This document shows, piece by piece, positions 35,701 to 44,527 of a stretch of 64,000 bases of DNA (the stretch's first letter is position 1; every line of letters begins with the position of its first letter). A program made the translations under genes and the position numbers. Source of the DNA: Epilithonimonas sp042695135 (GTDB taxonomy: Bacteria; Bacteroidota; Bacteroidia; Flavobacteriales; Weeksellaceae); NCBI RefSeq assembly GCF_042695135.1, contig NZ_CP170547.1, forward strand, positions 1,054,001 to 1,118,000, read 5' to 3'. The notes beneath the pieces were generated by a model. That model was not told the DNA's origin and ran no database searches. It saw only the letters and a program-made list of their open reading frames with translations.

Positions 35701-36202
35701 AAGATAACTTCTGTAGAATTACCAGAGATTTCGGAAATACTAATTCAGAATAATACAGTGACAATCAAAGCGATAAAGGGTAATCCGCCTTATCTCTACA
35801 GCTTGGATGGGATCAATTATCAGGCTTCAAATGTCTTTACCAATGTATCGCCGGGTTACCACAAAGCTTATGTTGTTTCGAAAGACGATTGCAAACCTTA
35901 TATAACAGAATTTACAATCATTGAAATTTATAACGTTCTCACTCCTAATGGTGATGGTTATAATGATGTTCTGAATATGTCACTTCTGGATACAAAAGTT
36001 GATGTCAAGTTTTATATTCATGACCCGAAACGGAGTAAGGCTCTTTGAAGGTAACAAAATCAATAAATTCATCTGGGATGGTAAACAAAACGGAAGAGCA
36101 TTGCCTACATCTTCCTATTGGTATATTTTAGAATGGAAAGATTTCGCCTATTCTTCTCCGGTAAAATATACAGGCTGGATACTATTAAAAAATAGAAATT
36201 AA
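32758..36202 (+). pseudogene. T9SS type B secreted protein, frameshifted near the C terminus
   Basis: The open frame from ATG 32758 ends at 36048 after 1096 residues in the middle of the sorting domain (reading FYIHDPKRSKAL). Removing one C from CCC at 36024-36026 restores HDRNGVRLFEGN and carries the frame on to 36202, ending WILLKNRN, as in its two neighbours (about 1147 residues). The N-terminal region (about 20-440) resembles the IgGFc-binding-protein domain; repeated CD modules and Ig-like modules follow. As read, the product lacks the end of the type B domain and should not be secreted properly. A sequencing error is the other explanation. Confidence 0.88.
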
Positions 36203-36234
36203 AAATACAAGTACTGCAATAAAAACCTTTTTTC

Positions 36235-36242
36235 TACATTTG
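36235..36242 (+). promoter_or_regulatory. -7 element of the third T9SS protein gene
   Basis: TACATTTG fits TAnnTTTG, 24 bases before the ATG. Confidence 0.6.
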
Positions 36243-36266
36243 TAATATATTGATTTGGTTACTACA

Positions 36267-39200
36267 ATGAAGAAAATTTTACTATTCCTTTTTATTCTTG
36301 TCTTTTCGACAAAGATGTTTTCACAGCTGGACACGGAACATTGGTTTGCTCCTATGTTTGACAGAACGTCAAACGCTAATCAGATTCAGCGAATATATAT
36401 GTCCACGAATGAGACTACACCGTTTAAAGTTGAGATTTATAATAATAATGTGGTTATAGGAACCGTAACTATCAGCAAAAATAATCCTCAGTTTTTTAAT
36501 GTTACAAGAAGCATGATTATATCAAGACTTCAGTCTGACTTATTTAAACCTGTCAATAAAGGAATTTATCTTAAAGGCGAGAGATCTTTCTATGCAAGCT
36601 TAAGATTCTCTGTTGCCCAGCACGCAGAGATTCTTACTTCTAAAGGAACTGCAGGGCTTGGAACAGATTTCCGGGTAGCAATGGCACCTATAGCTGTCTA
36701 TAATGGGATCCTCAATTTCATGACCAGCGTAATTGCTACAGAAAATAACACGACTGTTACTGTTTCGGGTTTCGACCCGAATGTTAAGTTCTCTGATGGG
36801 ATTACCAGAACTCAGATTAGTTTTGTATTAAATAAAGGACAATCCTATATGATTGATGGAATAGGAGACGAAGATGGAAATGAAAAAGGTATTATTGGCG
36901 CAAAGATATCAGCCGACAAACCGATATCTATCACAAACGGAAACTTCAATGGTCAGTATGCCGGATCTTATCCCAATGCTTCTGATATATTAATGGATCA
37001 AGGCGTTCCGGAAGACAGACTTGGGAAAACATTTATCCTGGTCAAAGGAAATGGAGCCAATAGTTTCTTAGATGATTTTGGGACTACGACTACAATGGAA
37101 AAAGCAATCATTGTAGCCGTAAAAGATAATACCGAGATCTATCTCAATGATAATACAACACCATCAAAGATTTTGCAGACAGGAGAGTTTTTTGAAACAC
37201 CTCCCGATAGTTATAAAGATCAAGGTTCCGGTCATTATAACCTGTATATTTCTTCCAACAATGATATTTATGTCTATCAGCTTTTGGCAGGAATAGAAAA
37301 TGGTAATCCTCCTTCTAATTCAAACGGAGAAGCCACAGGTGGTTTTAATTATATTCCACCGTTGAGTTGTTATCTTCCTAAAAAAATTGATGAAATTGGA
37401 CTCATAGACCAAAACCGGGTTTTTATAAGTAGTATTAATAGTTATCGGGATCAGATTCCTACAAAATTTAATATTATTACAGAAAGAGGTGCGTCTATCG
37501 ATGTCAAAAGTAATGGTGTTTCTTTGGTTTTAAGTGCTTCAAACGGTCCGTTTGATGTTACAGGAAACAACAGCTGGGTTACTTATTCGATTCCTAATAT
37601 CACGGGAAATGTTGCTGTAATTTCTAACAAAGCGGTTACTGCAGGAATTTCTGCAGGTGATGACGCTGTGGGATATGGTGGCTATTTCGCAGGTTTCTCC
37701 TTTATCCCGGCTATTATCAGGAAAGAAGGCGAGTGTGTCCCGGATGTAACTTTGGAGTTGGCAGAAGGTTTTGACTTTTACCAATGGATGAAAAAAAACC
37801 AAACTACAGGTTTGTACGAAGATATCGCAGGTGCAACGACAAATCTTTATAAACCTACAGAAGCAGGTTATTACAAAGCTAGAGTAAAACAAGGATCTTG
37901 TGCTGAGGTTATAACGGCAGAATTCAAATTTTTGAGTTGTTTAAGTTATACTTTACAATCATATCAGACCTGTAAGGATCTATTACTTACTCCTAAATTA
38001 ACTTTAGGAAACCAGGGCGTTGTAGGAACTTCCATTGCCATAGTCAAACAGCCTGTAAAAGGTACTGTAACAATTGATCCGGTGGCAAAAACAATAAGTT
38101 ACACTGCAAACCCCAACACATCAGGTCTTGACTCTTTCCGATACAAATTTATTGGAGATGATCCGGTAACACCTGAGTCAGAAGAGGTTTTGGTAAATAT
38201 AAATATCAAAAATATCATAGCCAGTGATATTGTGTTTAAAGGCTGCAAAATCAACAACACAACGGGAGAATTCAATCTCACAAAAGCTAATGTAACGACA
38301 GATGCAACCGTAACGAGCAAGATTTTTTACAAGACTCAATTTGATGCGGATAATGATACAGGCCTTAATACCATCCCAACAGCTAGCCTCACAAATTATC
38401 AGTCGCCGGAAGGTTTTATATATGTCCGCTTAAACAATGGTTTTTGTCCCAAAACTGTAAAAATTGAGCTGAAATATGCTCCAATCCCGGAATTAATAAG
38501 CAATACCTATGAAGGCTGCGATTTGGACTTCAAAGGAGTGAAAGTAAATTTGAATCAGATTAAAGCACAGATTTTAAAGGATGCAGCATATTTTCCTGAT
38601 GCCAATGTAAGTTTTTATCTGAATGGTGTTAAATTAAATAATAATTGGACATACTCATCTGACACAGTTGTTCAGATGGAAGTAAAATCACCAGACGGTT
38701 GTTCTACCGTAACATTTACAGTTAATTTTAAGGTAGGAGCCAGAATTTCTCTCATTAATTCAACTAATAATTACACTTTATGTGATCCAAATTTTGATGA
38801 TTCTGAGAATGTAGATCTTAATAACTATAAAAACTTATTTTTATCAGCAGCCAACTTAGCGGATACTAACATCAAAACTTATTTTTACCTTTCTCTGATT
38901 GATGCTCAGGAAAATAAAAATGCATTACCTGCCGGAAATGTTGTTTTAACAAAAGATGTCAATTATTATTATCGTTTCGAAAAAGCCGGAATCTGTCCGA
39001 ATGTTGCTGAACTTAAAATCACCTATACCAAAGGATTTGCTTCCACAACTTTACCGGCAATCAAAACAATTTGCGAAAATACAACCACACAATTAGATGC
39101 TGGCACTGCTCACAAATCTTATAAATGGTACAAAGAATCTGATCCGGCAACGGTTATTGGAACATTGGAAAAAATAACGCTTGGTCCTGGAAAATATTAT

Positions 39201-40532
39201 GTCATACTAACCTCAGTTAAAGGCTGCGATTACAAACAGAATTTCGAAATCATTGCTTCCCCGAAAGCTTTATTAGATACGTCCAAATTTAATGCTACAT
39301 TCTGTGATGATGATTTTGACGGTTTGATTAAAGTTAAATTCTCAACAGCCGTAACACCAACTATTTTGCTGAATAACAGCAGTCTTTATACCGTAACTTA
39401 TTACAGTGGAAATACGATGTCGTCAGCACAATTGCTGCCGGACAACTGGACTTACAGTACCGATACTACGGTTTATGTAAAAGTGACATCACCATATTGT
39501 GTAGATGTTAACGGAACAATTAATTTCAAAATAGGAAAAAAAGTGCCGCTTCTTGGAGATGTTCAGACAGCAGAAGTTTGCGATGATGATCTGGATGGTA
39601 AAAAGCTGGTTCAGAATCTTGATTCTTTTGTCAGTTTATTCACAAATGATTCTACCGCTTCTGGGAAGTTCTATCTTAAAAAATCTGATGCCCAAACTAA
39701 TGCTGCGAACAACATTACAGAAATTGATGTAACCAATCAGCAGACTTTATATGTTCGGTTATCCAATGCAACAGATTGTTCTGCACTTGGAGAATTGACA
39801 GTCAAAATCAAACTTCCTGTAAAATCTACTGTTTTGGCAGATCAAACGATATGTCCGGAGTCAACGACGGATGTAGATGCAGGTTCTGGTTTTATCAAAT
39901 ATGAATGGTTTAAAGAGTCAGATCCTGCAACTCCTATCGGTAATTCGCAGGTGATCAATATTGGACTTGGAAAATATTTCGTCATTCTAACGGCTCAAAA
40001 CGGTTGTCCATACAAGCAGAATTTTGAAATAAAAGCTGCAGAATTACCAATTATAGAAAGTGTGGAAATCAATGGGAGCACCGTGAAGATAAATGCTAAA
40101 GGCGGTAAAATGCCATACAGATATGCCATTGACAATGGCAATTATCAGGATTCTAATATCTTCACAAATGTTTCTTCCGGCTTCCACAAGGCTTATGTGA
40201 TCTCTGCCGACAATTGTGATCCGATAGAAAAGGAATTTTCAGTTATAGAAATTTATAATTTAATTTCACCTAATGGAGACGGCGTGAATGATGTTCTTGA
40301 TATGTCCCTTCTGAAATCGAAAGTCAATCCGAAGCTTTATATTTATGACAGAGTTGGCAGAAAACTTTTTGAAGGTGGTACACAGAATAATTTTATCTGG
40401 GATGGCAAAAAAGATGGCAAAGTACTGTCTACCTCCAGCTATTGGTATATTATGGAATGGCAGGATTTCGATAATTCGGCTGTGATGAAATATACAGGCT
40501 GGATTCTCTTAAAGAATAGAAACTTAGACTAA
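36267..40532 (+). CDS. Large T9SS type B secreted protein, paralogue of the preceding gene
   Basis: The 1421-residue protein starts at ATG 36267 (a TTG 12 bases earlier is rejected) with signal peptide MKKILLFLFILVFSTKMFS. It has the same N-terminal domain as its neighbour (LDTEHWFAPMF, AEILTSKGTAGLGTDF, ITNGNFNGQYAG), resembling the IgGFc-binding domain. A Y-W/C-rich module, five CD-type modules (GCKINNTTGEF, GCDLDFKG, LCDPNFDD, FCDDDFDG, VCDDDLDG) and two Ig-like modules (TICENTTTQLDAG, TICPESTTDVDAG) follow. A complete type B sorting domain begins at ISPNGDGVNDVLDM. An adhesive surface role is inferred. Confidence 0.9.
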   Translation: MKKILLFLFILVFSTKMFSQLDTEHWFAPMFDRTSNANQIQRIYMSTNETTPFKVEIYNNNVVIGTVTISKNNPQFFNVTRSMIISRLQSDLFKPVNKGIYLKGERSFYASLRFSVAQHAEILTSKGTAGLGTDFRVAMAPIAVYNGILNFMTSVIATENNTTVTVSGFDPNVKFSDGITRTQISFVLNKGQSYMIDGIGDEDGNEKGIIGAKISADKPISITNGNFNGQYAGSYPNASDILMDQGVPEDRLGKTFILVKGNGANSFLDDFGTTTTMEKAIIVAVKDNTEIYLNDNTTPSKILQTGEFFETPPDSYKDQGSGHYNLYISSNNDIYVYQLLAGIENGNPPSNSNGEATGGFNYIPPLSCYLPKKIDEIGLIDQNRVFISSINSYRDQIPTKFNIITERGASIDVKSNGVSLVLSASNGPFDVTGNNSWVTYSIPNITGNVAVISNKAVTAGISAGDDAVGYGGYFAGFSFIPAIIRKEGECVPDVTLELAEGFDFYQWMKKNQTTGLYEDIAGATTNLYKPTEAGYYKARVKQGSCAEVITAEFKFLSCLSYTLQSYQTCKDLLLTPKLTLGNQGVVGTSIAIVKQPVKGTVTIDPVAKTISYTANPNTSGLDSFRYKFIGDDPVTPESEEVLVNINIKNIIASDIVFKGCKINNTTGEFNLTKANVTTDATVTSKIFYKTQFDADNDTGLNTIPTASLTNYQSPEGFIYVRLNNGFCPKTVKIELKYAPIPELISNTYEGCDLDFKGVKVNLNQIKAQILKDAAYFPDANVSFYLNGVKLNNNWTYSSDTVVQMEVKSPDGCSTVTFTVNFKVGARISLINSTNNYTLCDPNFDDSENVDLNNYKNLFLSAANLADTNIKTYFYLSLIDAQENKNALPAGNVVLTKDVNYYYRFEKAGICPNVAELKITYTKGFASTTLPAIKTICENTTTQLDAGTAHKSYKWYKESDPATVIGTLEKITLGPGKYYVILTSVKGCDYKQNFEIIASPKALLDTSKFNATFCDDDFDGLIKVKFSTAVTPTILLNNSSLYTVTYYSGNTMSSAQLLPDNWTYSTDTTVYVKVTSPYCVDVNGTINFKIGKKVPLLGDVQTAEVCDDDLDGKKLVQNLDSFVSLFTNDSTASGKFYLKKSDAQTNAANNITEIDVTNQQTLYVRLSNATDCSALGELTVKIKLPVKSTVLADQTICPESTTDVDAGSGFIKYEWFKESDPATPIGNSQVINIGLGKYFVILTAQNGCPYKQNFEIKAAELPIIESVEINGSTVKINAKGGKMPYRYAIDNGNYQDSNIFTNVSSGFHKAYVISADNCDPIEKEFSVIEIYNLISPNGDGVNDVLDMSLLKSKVNPKLYIYDRVGRKLFEGGTQNNFIWDGKKDGKVLSTSSYWYIMEWQDFDNSAVMKYTGWILLKNRNLD

Positions 40533-40586
40533 AAAATTTATTTAACAATTATTTTCTAAAAAAGATCATAATTAAAGTTACTTAAC

Positions 40587-40636
40587 AAAAAGCTGATAAA
40601 GTTTAATAAAATTTTAACCTTATCGGCTTTTTTTTC
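40587..40636 (+). terminator. Terminator of the T9SS gene row
   Basis: AAGCTGATAA (40590-40599) pairs with TTATCGGCTT (40620-40629, one G-U pair), followed by T residues. Confidence 0.82.
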
Positions 40637-40661
40637 TAATGGTTGTACGTGCAATTCTCTA

Positions 40662-40669
40662 TAAATTTG
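40662..40669 (+). promoter_or_regulatory. -7 element of the 40.7 kb gene, near-leaderless
   Basis: TAAATTTG lies only ten bases before the ATG at 40680, so the transcript would have almost no leader. Confidence 0.6.
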
Positions 40670-40679
40670 CCGGATTATT

Positions 40680-41480
40680 ATGAAGAAGACATTTACAATT
40701 TTGCTATTGTTTTGTATAGCATCTGTTTACGGACAAATTTTGGAAGGAGAAATATTCATCAGAGATAAGTCCAGTCTTTATCTTAATCAGGTTTATGTAA
40801 CCAATCTCAACGAACACAAAAGTGTTTTGGCGAATTACAATGGCGAGTTCAAAATCGCTGTAAAGGAAGGCGATGTTCTAAGATTTACTTCCATCGCTAC
40901 GGAAAGAAAAGATGTGACGGTAACCGGGCAAATGCTTGGAATGAGGAAGAATTTTATCGAGTTGCAGATTGCTTATTACGAGATTCAGGAAGTGATTTTA
41001 AGTTCATTCAAGCCAACAGGTAATCTCCGAAGAGATGTGGCGATGCTGAAAGGTTCCGATAAGGCATTCGAGCTTAGAAAAATGATTGGACTTCCGGAGC
41101 CAAAAGGCGATGGAACCTCACCGCAGATTCCTGTTTTGTCATTTAATCAGGGTTTGAGTTTCAGTATAGACAGTATTTTTGATTTGATCTCAGGAGAAAA
41201 GAAAAAGAAAGAACGATACTACCAATACGAGAGAATGAGCAAGAATATCAAGAATCTTCAGGATTATTATGGTGATGATTATTTCATCAAAATGAAAATC
41301 CCGAAAGAACTGATCCCGAATTTCCTGCAATTCATCTATAGTTCAGATAATATTACAGACTATCTGGAAACCAACAATTATGAAGCTGCAAAAACTTATA
41401 TCGAAAAATATCTTCCGATCTATCTCAGAAGATTACAGAATTCTCATTTGATGCAGGTAACTTCAGAAATTTCAAATTAA
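40680..41480 (+). CDS. Exported protein with carboxypeptidase-regulatory-like domain
   Basis: The 266-residue protein has a signal peptide (about 1-19). A beta-sandwich domain like the carboxypeptidase D regulatory domain follows (about 20-105; LEGEIFIRDKSSLYLNQVYV, GEFKIAVKEGDVLRFTS). The helical C-terminal half (about 130-260) with YQYERMSKNIKNLQDYYGDD is common in Bacteroidetes proteins of unknown function. It is probably periplasmic or outer-membrane associated. It has its own promoter and no operon partner. Confidence 0.8.
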   Translation: MKKTFTILLLFCIASVYGQILEGEIFIRDKSSLYLNQVYVTNLNEHKSVLANYNGEFKIAVKEGDVLRFTSIATERKDVTVTGQMLGMRKNFIELQIAYYEIQEVILSSFKPTGNLRRDVAMLKGSDKAFELRKMIGLPEPKGDGTSPQIPVLSFNQGLSFSIDSIFDLISGEKKKKERYYQYERMSKNIKNLQDYYGDDYFIKMKIPKELIPNFLQFIYSSDNITDYLETNNYEAAKTYIEKYLPIYLRRLQNSHLMQVTSEISN

Positions 41481-41543
41481 ATTAATTAATTATCAAATTT
41501 TAAACAATATGTAATTATTCTATACAATTTAAAATAAATTGTA

Positions 41544-41551
41544 TAGTTTTG
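41544..41551 (+). promoter_or_regulatory. -7 element of the trmB promoter
   Basis: TAGTTTTG fits TAnnTTTG, 37 bases before the trmB ATG. Confidence 0.55.
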
Positions 41552-41588
41552 TTGCGTTTTTAAGATTTAAAAACAACTTTAGAAAAAA

Positions 41589-42269
41589 ATGGGTAAAAAT
41601 AAAGCCGCAAGATTCAGAGAAAATATCATATTGCCAAACGTCATCCAGCCAACGCGCGACCAGGCAATTAATAATTTTGAATACAAAGGAAAATGGAATG
41701 AGTTTTTTGGAAATGACAAACCCATTGTTCTGGAGTTAGGATGCGGAAAAGGAGAGTATTCTGTAGGACTGGCAAAGGCGTTTCCTGAGAAAAACTTCAT
41801 CGGGATCGATATCAAAGGTGCCAGATTCTGGTTTGGAGCCAAAGAAGCCATCGAATATGACCTGAAGAATGTTGCTTTCCTGAGAACTCAGATAGAATTG
41901 ATAGATAATCTCTTTGCAGAGAATGAAGTTTCTGAAATCTGGATTACATTTCCGGATCCTCAGATCAAATACAGGAGGACGAAGCACAGGCTTACCAATC
42001 CGGAATTTTTAGCAAAGTACAGGCATATCCTGAAGCAGGACGGGATCATTCATCTCAAAACCGATTCCGAATATCTTCACGGTTATACCTTGGGACTTTT
42101 GCAGGGTTTGGGGCACGAGATTCTGACTGCCCATCACGACATTTACGGCGCTGCAGAATATCAGCCCGACACACCATTACTGAAAGATATTAGAACCTAT
42201 TATGAGGAATTGTTCTCTTCCAAAGGAAAAACAATTACCTACATCAAATTCAAATTAAAAAATGAATAG
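41589..42269 (+). CDS. trmB: tRNA (guanine-N7-)-methyltransferase TrmB
   Basis: TrmB adds the 7-methyl group to G46 of tRNA using S-adenosylmethionine. The 226-residue protein has motif I LELGCGKGEYSVGLA (about 49-63), the acidic FIGIDIKGARFW and the diagnostic FPDPQIKYRRTKHRLTNPEF (about 121-140). The last eight bases overlap the next gene, so the two are translationally linked. Confidence 0.96.
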   Translation: MGKNKAARFRENIILPNVIQPTRDQAINNFEYKGKWNEFFGNDKPIVLELGCGKGEYSVGLAKAFPEKNFIGIDIKGARFWFGAKEAIEYDLKNVAFLRTQIELIDNLFAENEVSEIWITFPDPQIKYRRTKHRLTNPEFLAKYRHILKQDGIIHLKTDSEYLHGYTLGLLQGLGHEILTAHHDIYGAAEYQPDTPLLKDIRTYYEELFSSKGKTITYIKFKLKNE

Positions 42270-42720
42270 ATTTTTTTTATTTTTTTTAGGCATTTGTCTT
42301 GTGAGTTGCGCATCCAGCAATTCGGTTTCGCCATTATTAGGAGGAAAAGACTCAACGGTACTTTTGAACACAGATGTTATCGTCGAAAAGCCTCAATTAA
42401 AAATAGAAGACAAGGCTGTTACATTGCTCAATCAGTTATTCAATACCGATGCTGCCAATAAAAATATGGTTTTGATCATTAACAATGACTCGGATTGTGA
42501 TTTCATAATGACTATTTCAGGAGGGAAAACTTACAGTGTTCCGGTAGCATCCAAAAAAACAGAAAGTATTGTTGTAGAGCAAGGCGAATATGTGATGCGG
42601 TCTGAGGTTTGCCAAAGCACATATCTGGCACGCAAGACACTGGCAGAAAATACGCAGCTGAATATCAAATACTCTCTAGTAACTACCAATACGGAAAATA
42701 AAAACCCCGAACTTAAATAA
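42262..42720 (+). CDS. Lipoprotein with DUF6759-like domain
   Basis: The 152-residue protein has a lipobox ending LVSC (Cys 16). Its C-terminal domain (about 50-140; LLNQLFNTDAANKNMVLIIN, MTISGGKTYSVPVASK, VVEQGEYVMRSEVCQ) is clearly related to the exported protein at 28628-29194. Function is unknown. It is read from within the trmB stop region (8-base overlap) and closes this short operon. Confidence 0.75.
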   Translation: MNRFFLFFLGICLVSCASSNSVSPLLGGKDSTVLLNTDVIVEKPQLKIEDKAVTLLNQLFNTDAANKNMVLIINNDSDCDFIMTISGGKTYSVPVASKKTESIVVEQGEYVMRSEVCQSTYLARKTLAENTQLNIKYSLVTTNTENKNPELK

Positions 42721-42721
42721 T

Positions 42722-42750
42722 AAAAGCTTCCGATTTTGGAAGCTTTTTTA
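42722..42750. terminator. Bidirectional terminator between convergent genes
   Basis: AAAAGCTTCC (42722-42731) and GGAAGCTTTT (42738-42747) form a ten-base stem with T on one side and A on the other. Confidence 0.85.
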
Positions 42751-42770
42751 TTGATATCAAGTGTCAATAT

Positions 42771-43790
42771 TTATTTCACAGAAATCTCGTAGATCCTGCT
42801 CCAGTTTTTACCTGTTATCAGCATATTTTCCCCTTTGAACGCGATTCCGTTCAATACATCATCATTTCCTGTTGTGTTTTGTTTGCTGATGTTGGATAGA
42901 TCAAGAATGCCGGTAACTTCGCCATTTTCCGGATTGATTTTCAGGATGATTGGTTTCTGCCAAACATTCGAATAGATAGATCCGTCGTGATATTCCAATT
43001 CATTTACCTGGTCATAACCTTCTTTGTCACTTGCAACAGAGATGTATCTTACAACTTCTGACGGATTTTCTGGATTCAGGAAATAGATATTTTTTGTACC
43101 ATCGGAAACGATGAGGTTTTTTCCGTCATTCGTCATTCCCCAGCCTTCGCCGATTACATTTGGAAATTCAAATTCCTTTATCAGCTTCATGTCAGAATCG
43201 TAGATAAATCCTTTTTTGGATTGATAGGTCAATTGATAAATTTTGTTTCCAAATACTGTAATTCCTTCAGAAAAAATATCAGAAGGCTGTGGGACTTCCT
43301 TAATTGGCGTGGTACTTCCTAAAGTATATTTGACGAGTTTTGATTTACCCTTTAAGCCAACACTTTCATAAACTGTATTGTCATGAAGCTCAAAACCTTC
43401 TGTAAAGTAATCTGTATTATGCGGATATTGATTGAGAACCTGATAAGACAACGTTCTTGCTTTGGCTTTTGCAAAAACATTGATCGTGGCGTCTTGCTGC
43501 AGAACTTCACCACTTTTTGTTTTGATGTTAAAAGTAACATCATTTTCGCCTAAGGTAAAGAACTTCGGATCTATAGTTAGATTGCTTGTCTCCTTGTCGC
43601 CAAAACTTACGGTAATTGCTTCTGCATAATCCAGAACATCTTGCGGCAATTGGAGTTTGTCTCCAAAATGATAACCTTTGTCCTGCTGGCTGAGGTTGTA
43701 ATCATTCAGGGATGTCAGGATGTCTTTGTCCTTGTTGCAGCCTGCCAGTATCAGCAGAGCAAAAGCAGATGCTAAAAAAATCTTTTTCAT
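42771..43790 (-). CDS. Glutaminyl-peptide cyclotransferase-like lipoprotein
   Basis: The 339-residue protein belongs to the bacterial/plant glutamine cyclotransferase family (five-bladed propeller), which converts N-terminal Gln to pyroglutamate. A lipobox (LILAGC, Cys 18) places it in the envelope. An unassigned N-terminal domain (about 20-110) is followed by the propeller with YFTEGFELHDNTVYESVGLKG, IFSEGITVFGNKIYQLTY, GEGWGMTNDGKNLIVSDGT and NELEYHDGSIYSNVW-like blades. In this phylum many exported proteins begin with Gln after signal cleavage, which would be substrates. Confidence 0.9.
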   Translation of the reverse strand: MKKIFLASAFALLILAGCNKDKDILTSLNDYNLSQQDKGYHFGDKLQLPQDVLDYAEAITVSFGDKETSNLTIDPKFFTLGENDVTFNIKTKSGEVLQQDATINVFAKAKARTLSYQVLNQYPHNTDYFTEGFELHDNTVYESVGLKGKSKLVKYTLGSTTPIKEVPQPSDIFSEGITVFGNKIYQLTYQSKKGFIYDSDMKLIKEFEFPNVIGEGWGMTNDGKNLIVSDGTKNIYFLNPENPSEVVRYISVASDKEGYDQVNELEYHDGSIYSNVWQKPIILKINPENGEVTGILDLSNISKQNTTGNDDVLNGIAFKGENMLITGKNWSRIYEISVK

Positions 43791-43981
43791 TTAGAAATAT
43801 TATTCGCCGGATTCTTCCGGATCTGTTTTAAAATTTGTTATTAAAAGTTTCAAATTCACTTAATGATTTTTAAGCTCTCCAACACACCAGCTCAATTGCT
43901 CTATGACTCAGAAACTTCGCCAAAAATACAAAATATGCAAACTAAGACCTCATAAATTTTTCTTAATTAAACATAAAAATG

Positions 43982-43989
43982 TAGTTTTG
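43982..43989 (+). promoter_or_regulatory. -7 element of folA, near-leaderless
   Basis: TAGTTTTG ends nine bases before the folA ATG (43998). If used, the mRNA would begin only a few bases before the start codon. Confidence 0.55.
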
Positions 43990-43997
43990 TAGATATT

Positions 43998-44492
43998 ATG
44001 ATTACGATAATTGCCGCAATAGGAAAAAATAATGCCTTAGGAAAAGACAATCAATTACTTTGGCGTCTTCCGAAAGATCTGAAACATTTCAAAACGCTTA
44101 CAGAAAATCATCCCGTGGTTATGGGAAGAAAAACCTATGAAAGTATTGGTAAACCTTTGCCAAATCGTACGAATATCGTAGTCAGCAGGAAAGAAAACTG
44201 GTTTGCAGAAGATATTCTTATTGTATCGAAACTAAAAGAAGCTATCAAGTTTGCTAAAAAAATTGATGAAAATGTTTTTATCATCGGCGGCGGCGATATT
44301 TATAAACAAACCTTAGAACTGGCAGACAGGTTAGAAATAACGCTGGTTGACGAACACTTCGAAGCAGATACTTTTTTTCCGAAGATAGATCTGAGAATCT
44401 GGCAGAAAACAGACGAGGAGTTTCATCCAAAAGATGAAAAAAATAATCACGATTTCTATTTCCAAACCTACGAGAAAATCAATAAGGAATAA
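43998..44492 (+). CDS. folA: Dihydrofolate reductase
   Basis: FolA reduces dihydrofolate to tetrahydrofolate with NADPH. The 164-residue protein shows IAAIGKNNALGKDNQLLWRL (substrate and Met20-loop region), LPKDLKHFK with the active-site acid, VVMGRKTYESIGKPLPNR and the NADPH loop VFIIGGGDIYKQTL. The frame starts a few bases after a promoter-like element. It is 36 bases before recR. Confidence 0.96.
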   Translation: MITIIAAIGKNNALGKDNQLLWRLPKDLKHFKTLTENHPVVMGRKTYESIGKPLPNRTNIVVSRKENWFAEDILIVSKLKEAIKFAKKIDENVFIIGGGDIYKQTLELADRLEITLVDEHFEADTFFPKIDLRIWQKTDEEFHPKDEKNNHDFYFQTYEKINKE

Positions 44493-44527
44493 AGAATCTT
44501 GATTCTTAGATCTTTTGTCTTATAATT

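Noticed and set aside
32758..36202. Programmed frameshift as explanation of the broken frame
   Set aside because: The site is CCC followed by GAAA, not a slippery heptamer, and no stimulating structure was seen. Mutation or sequencing error is simpler.
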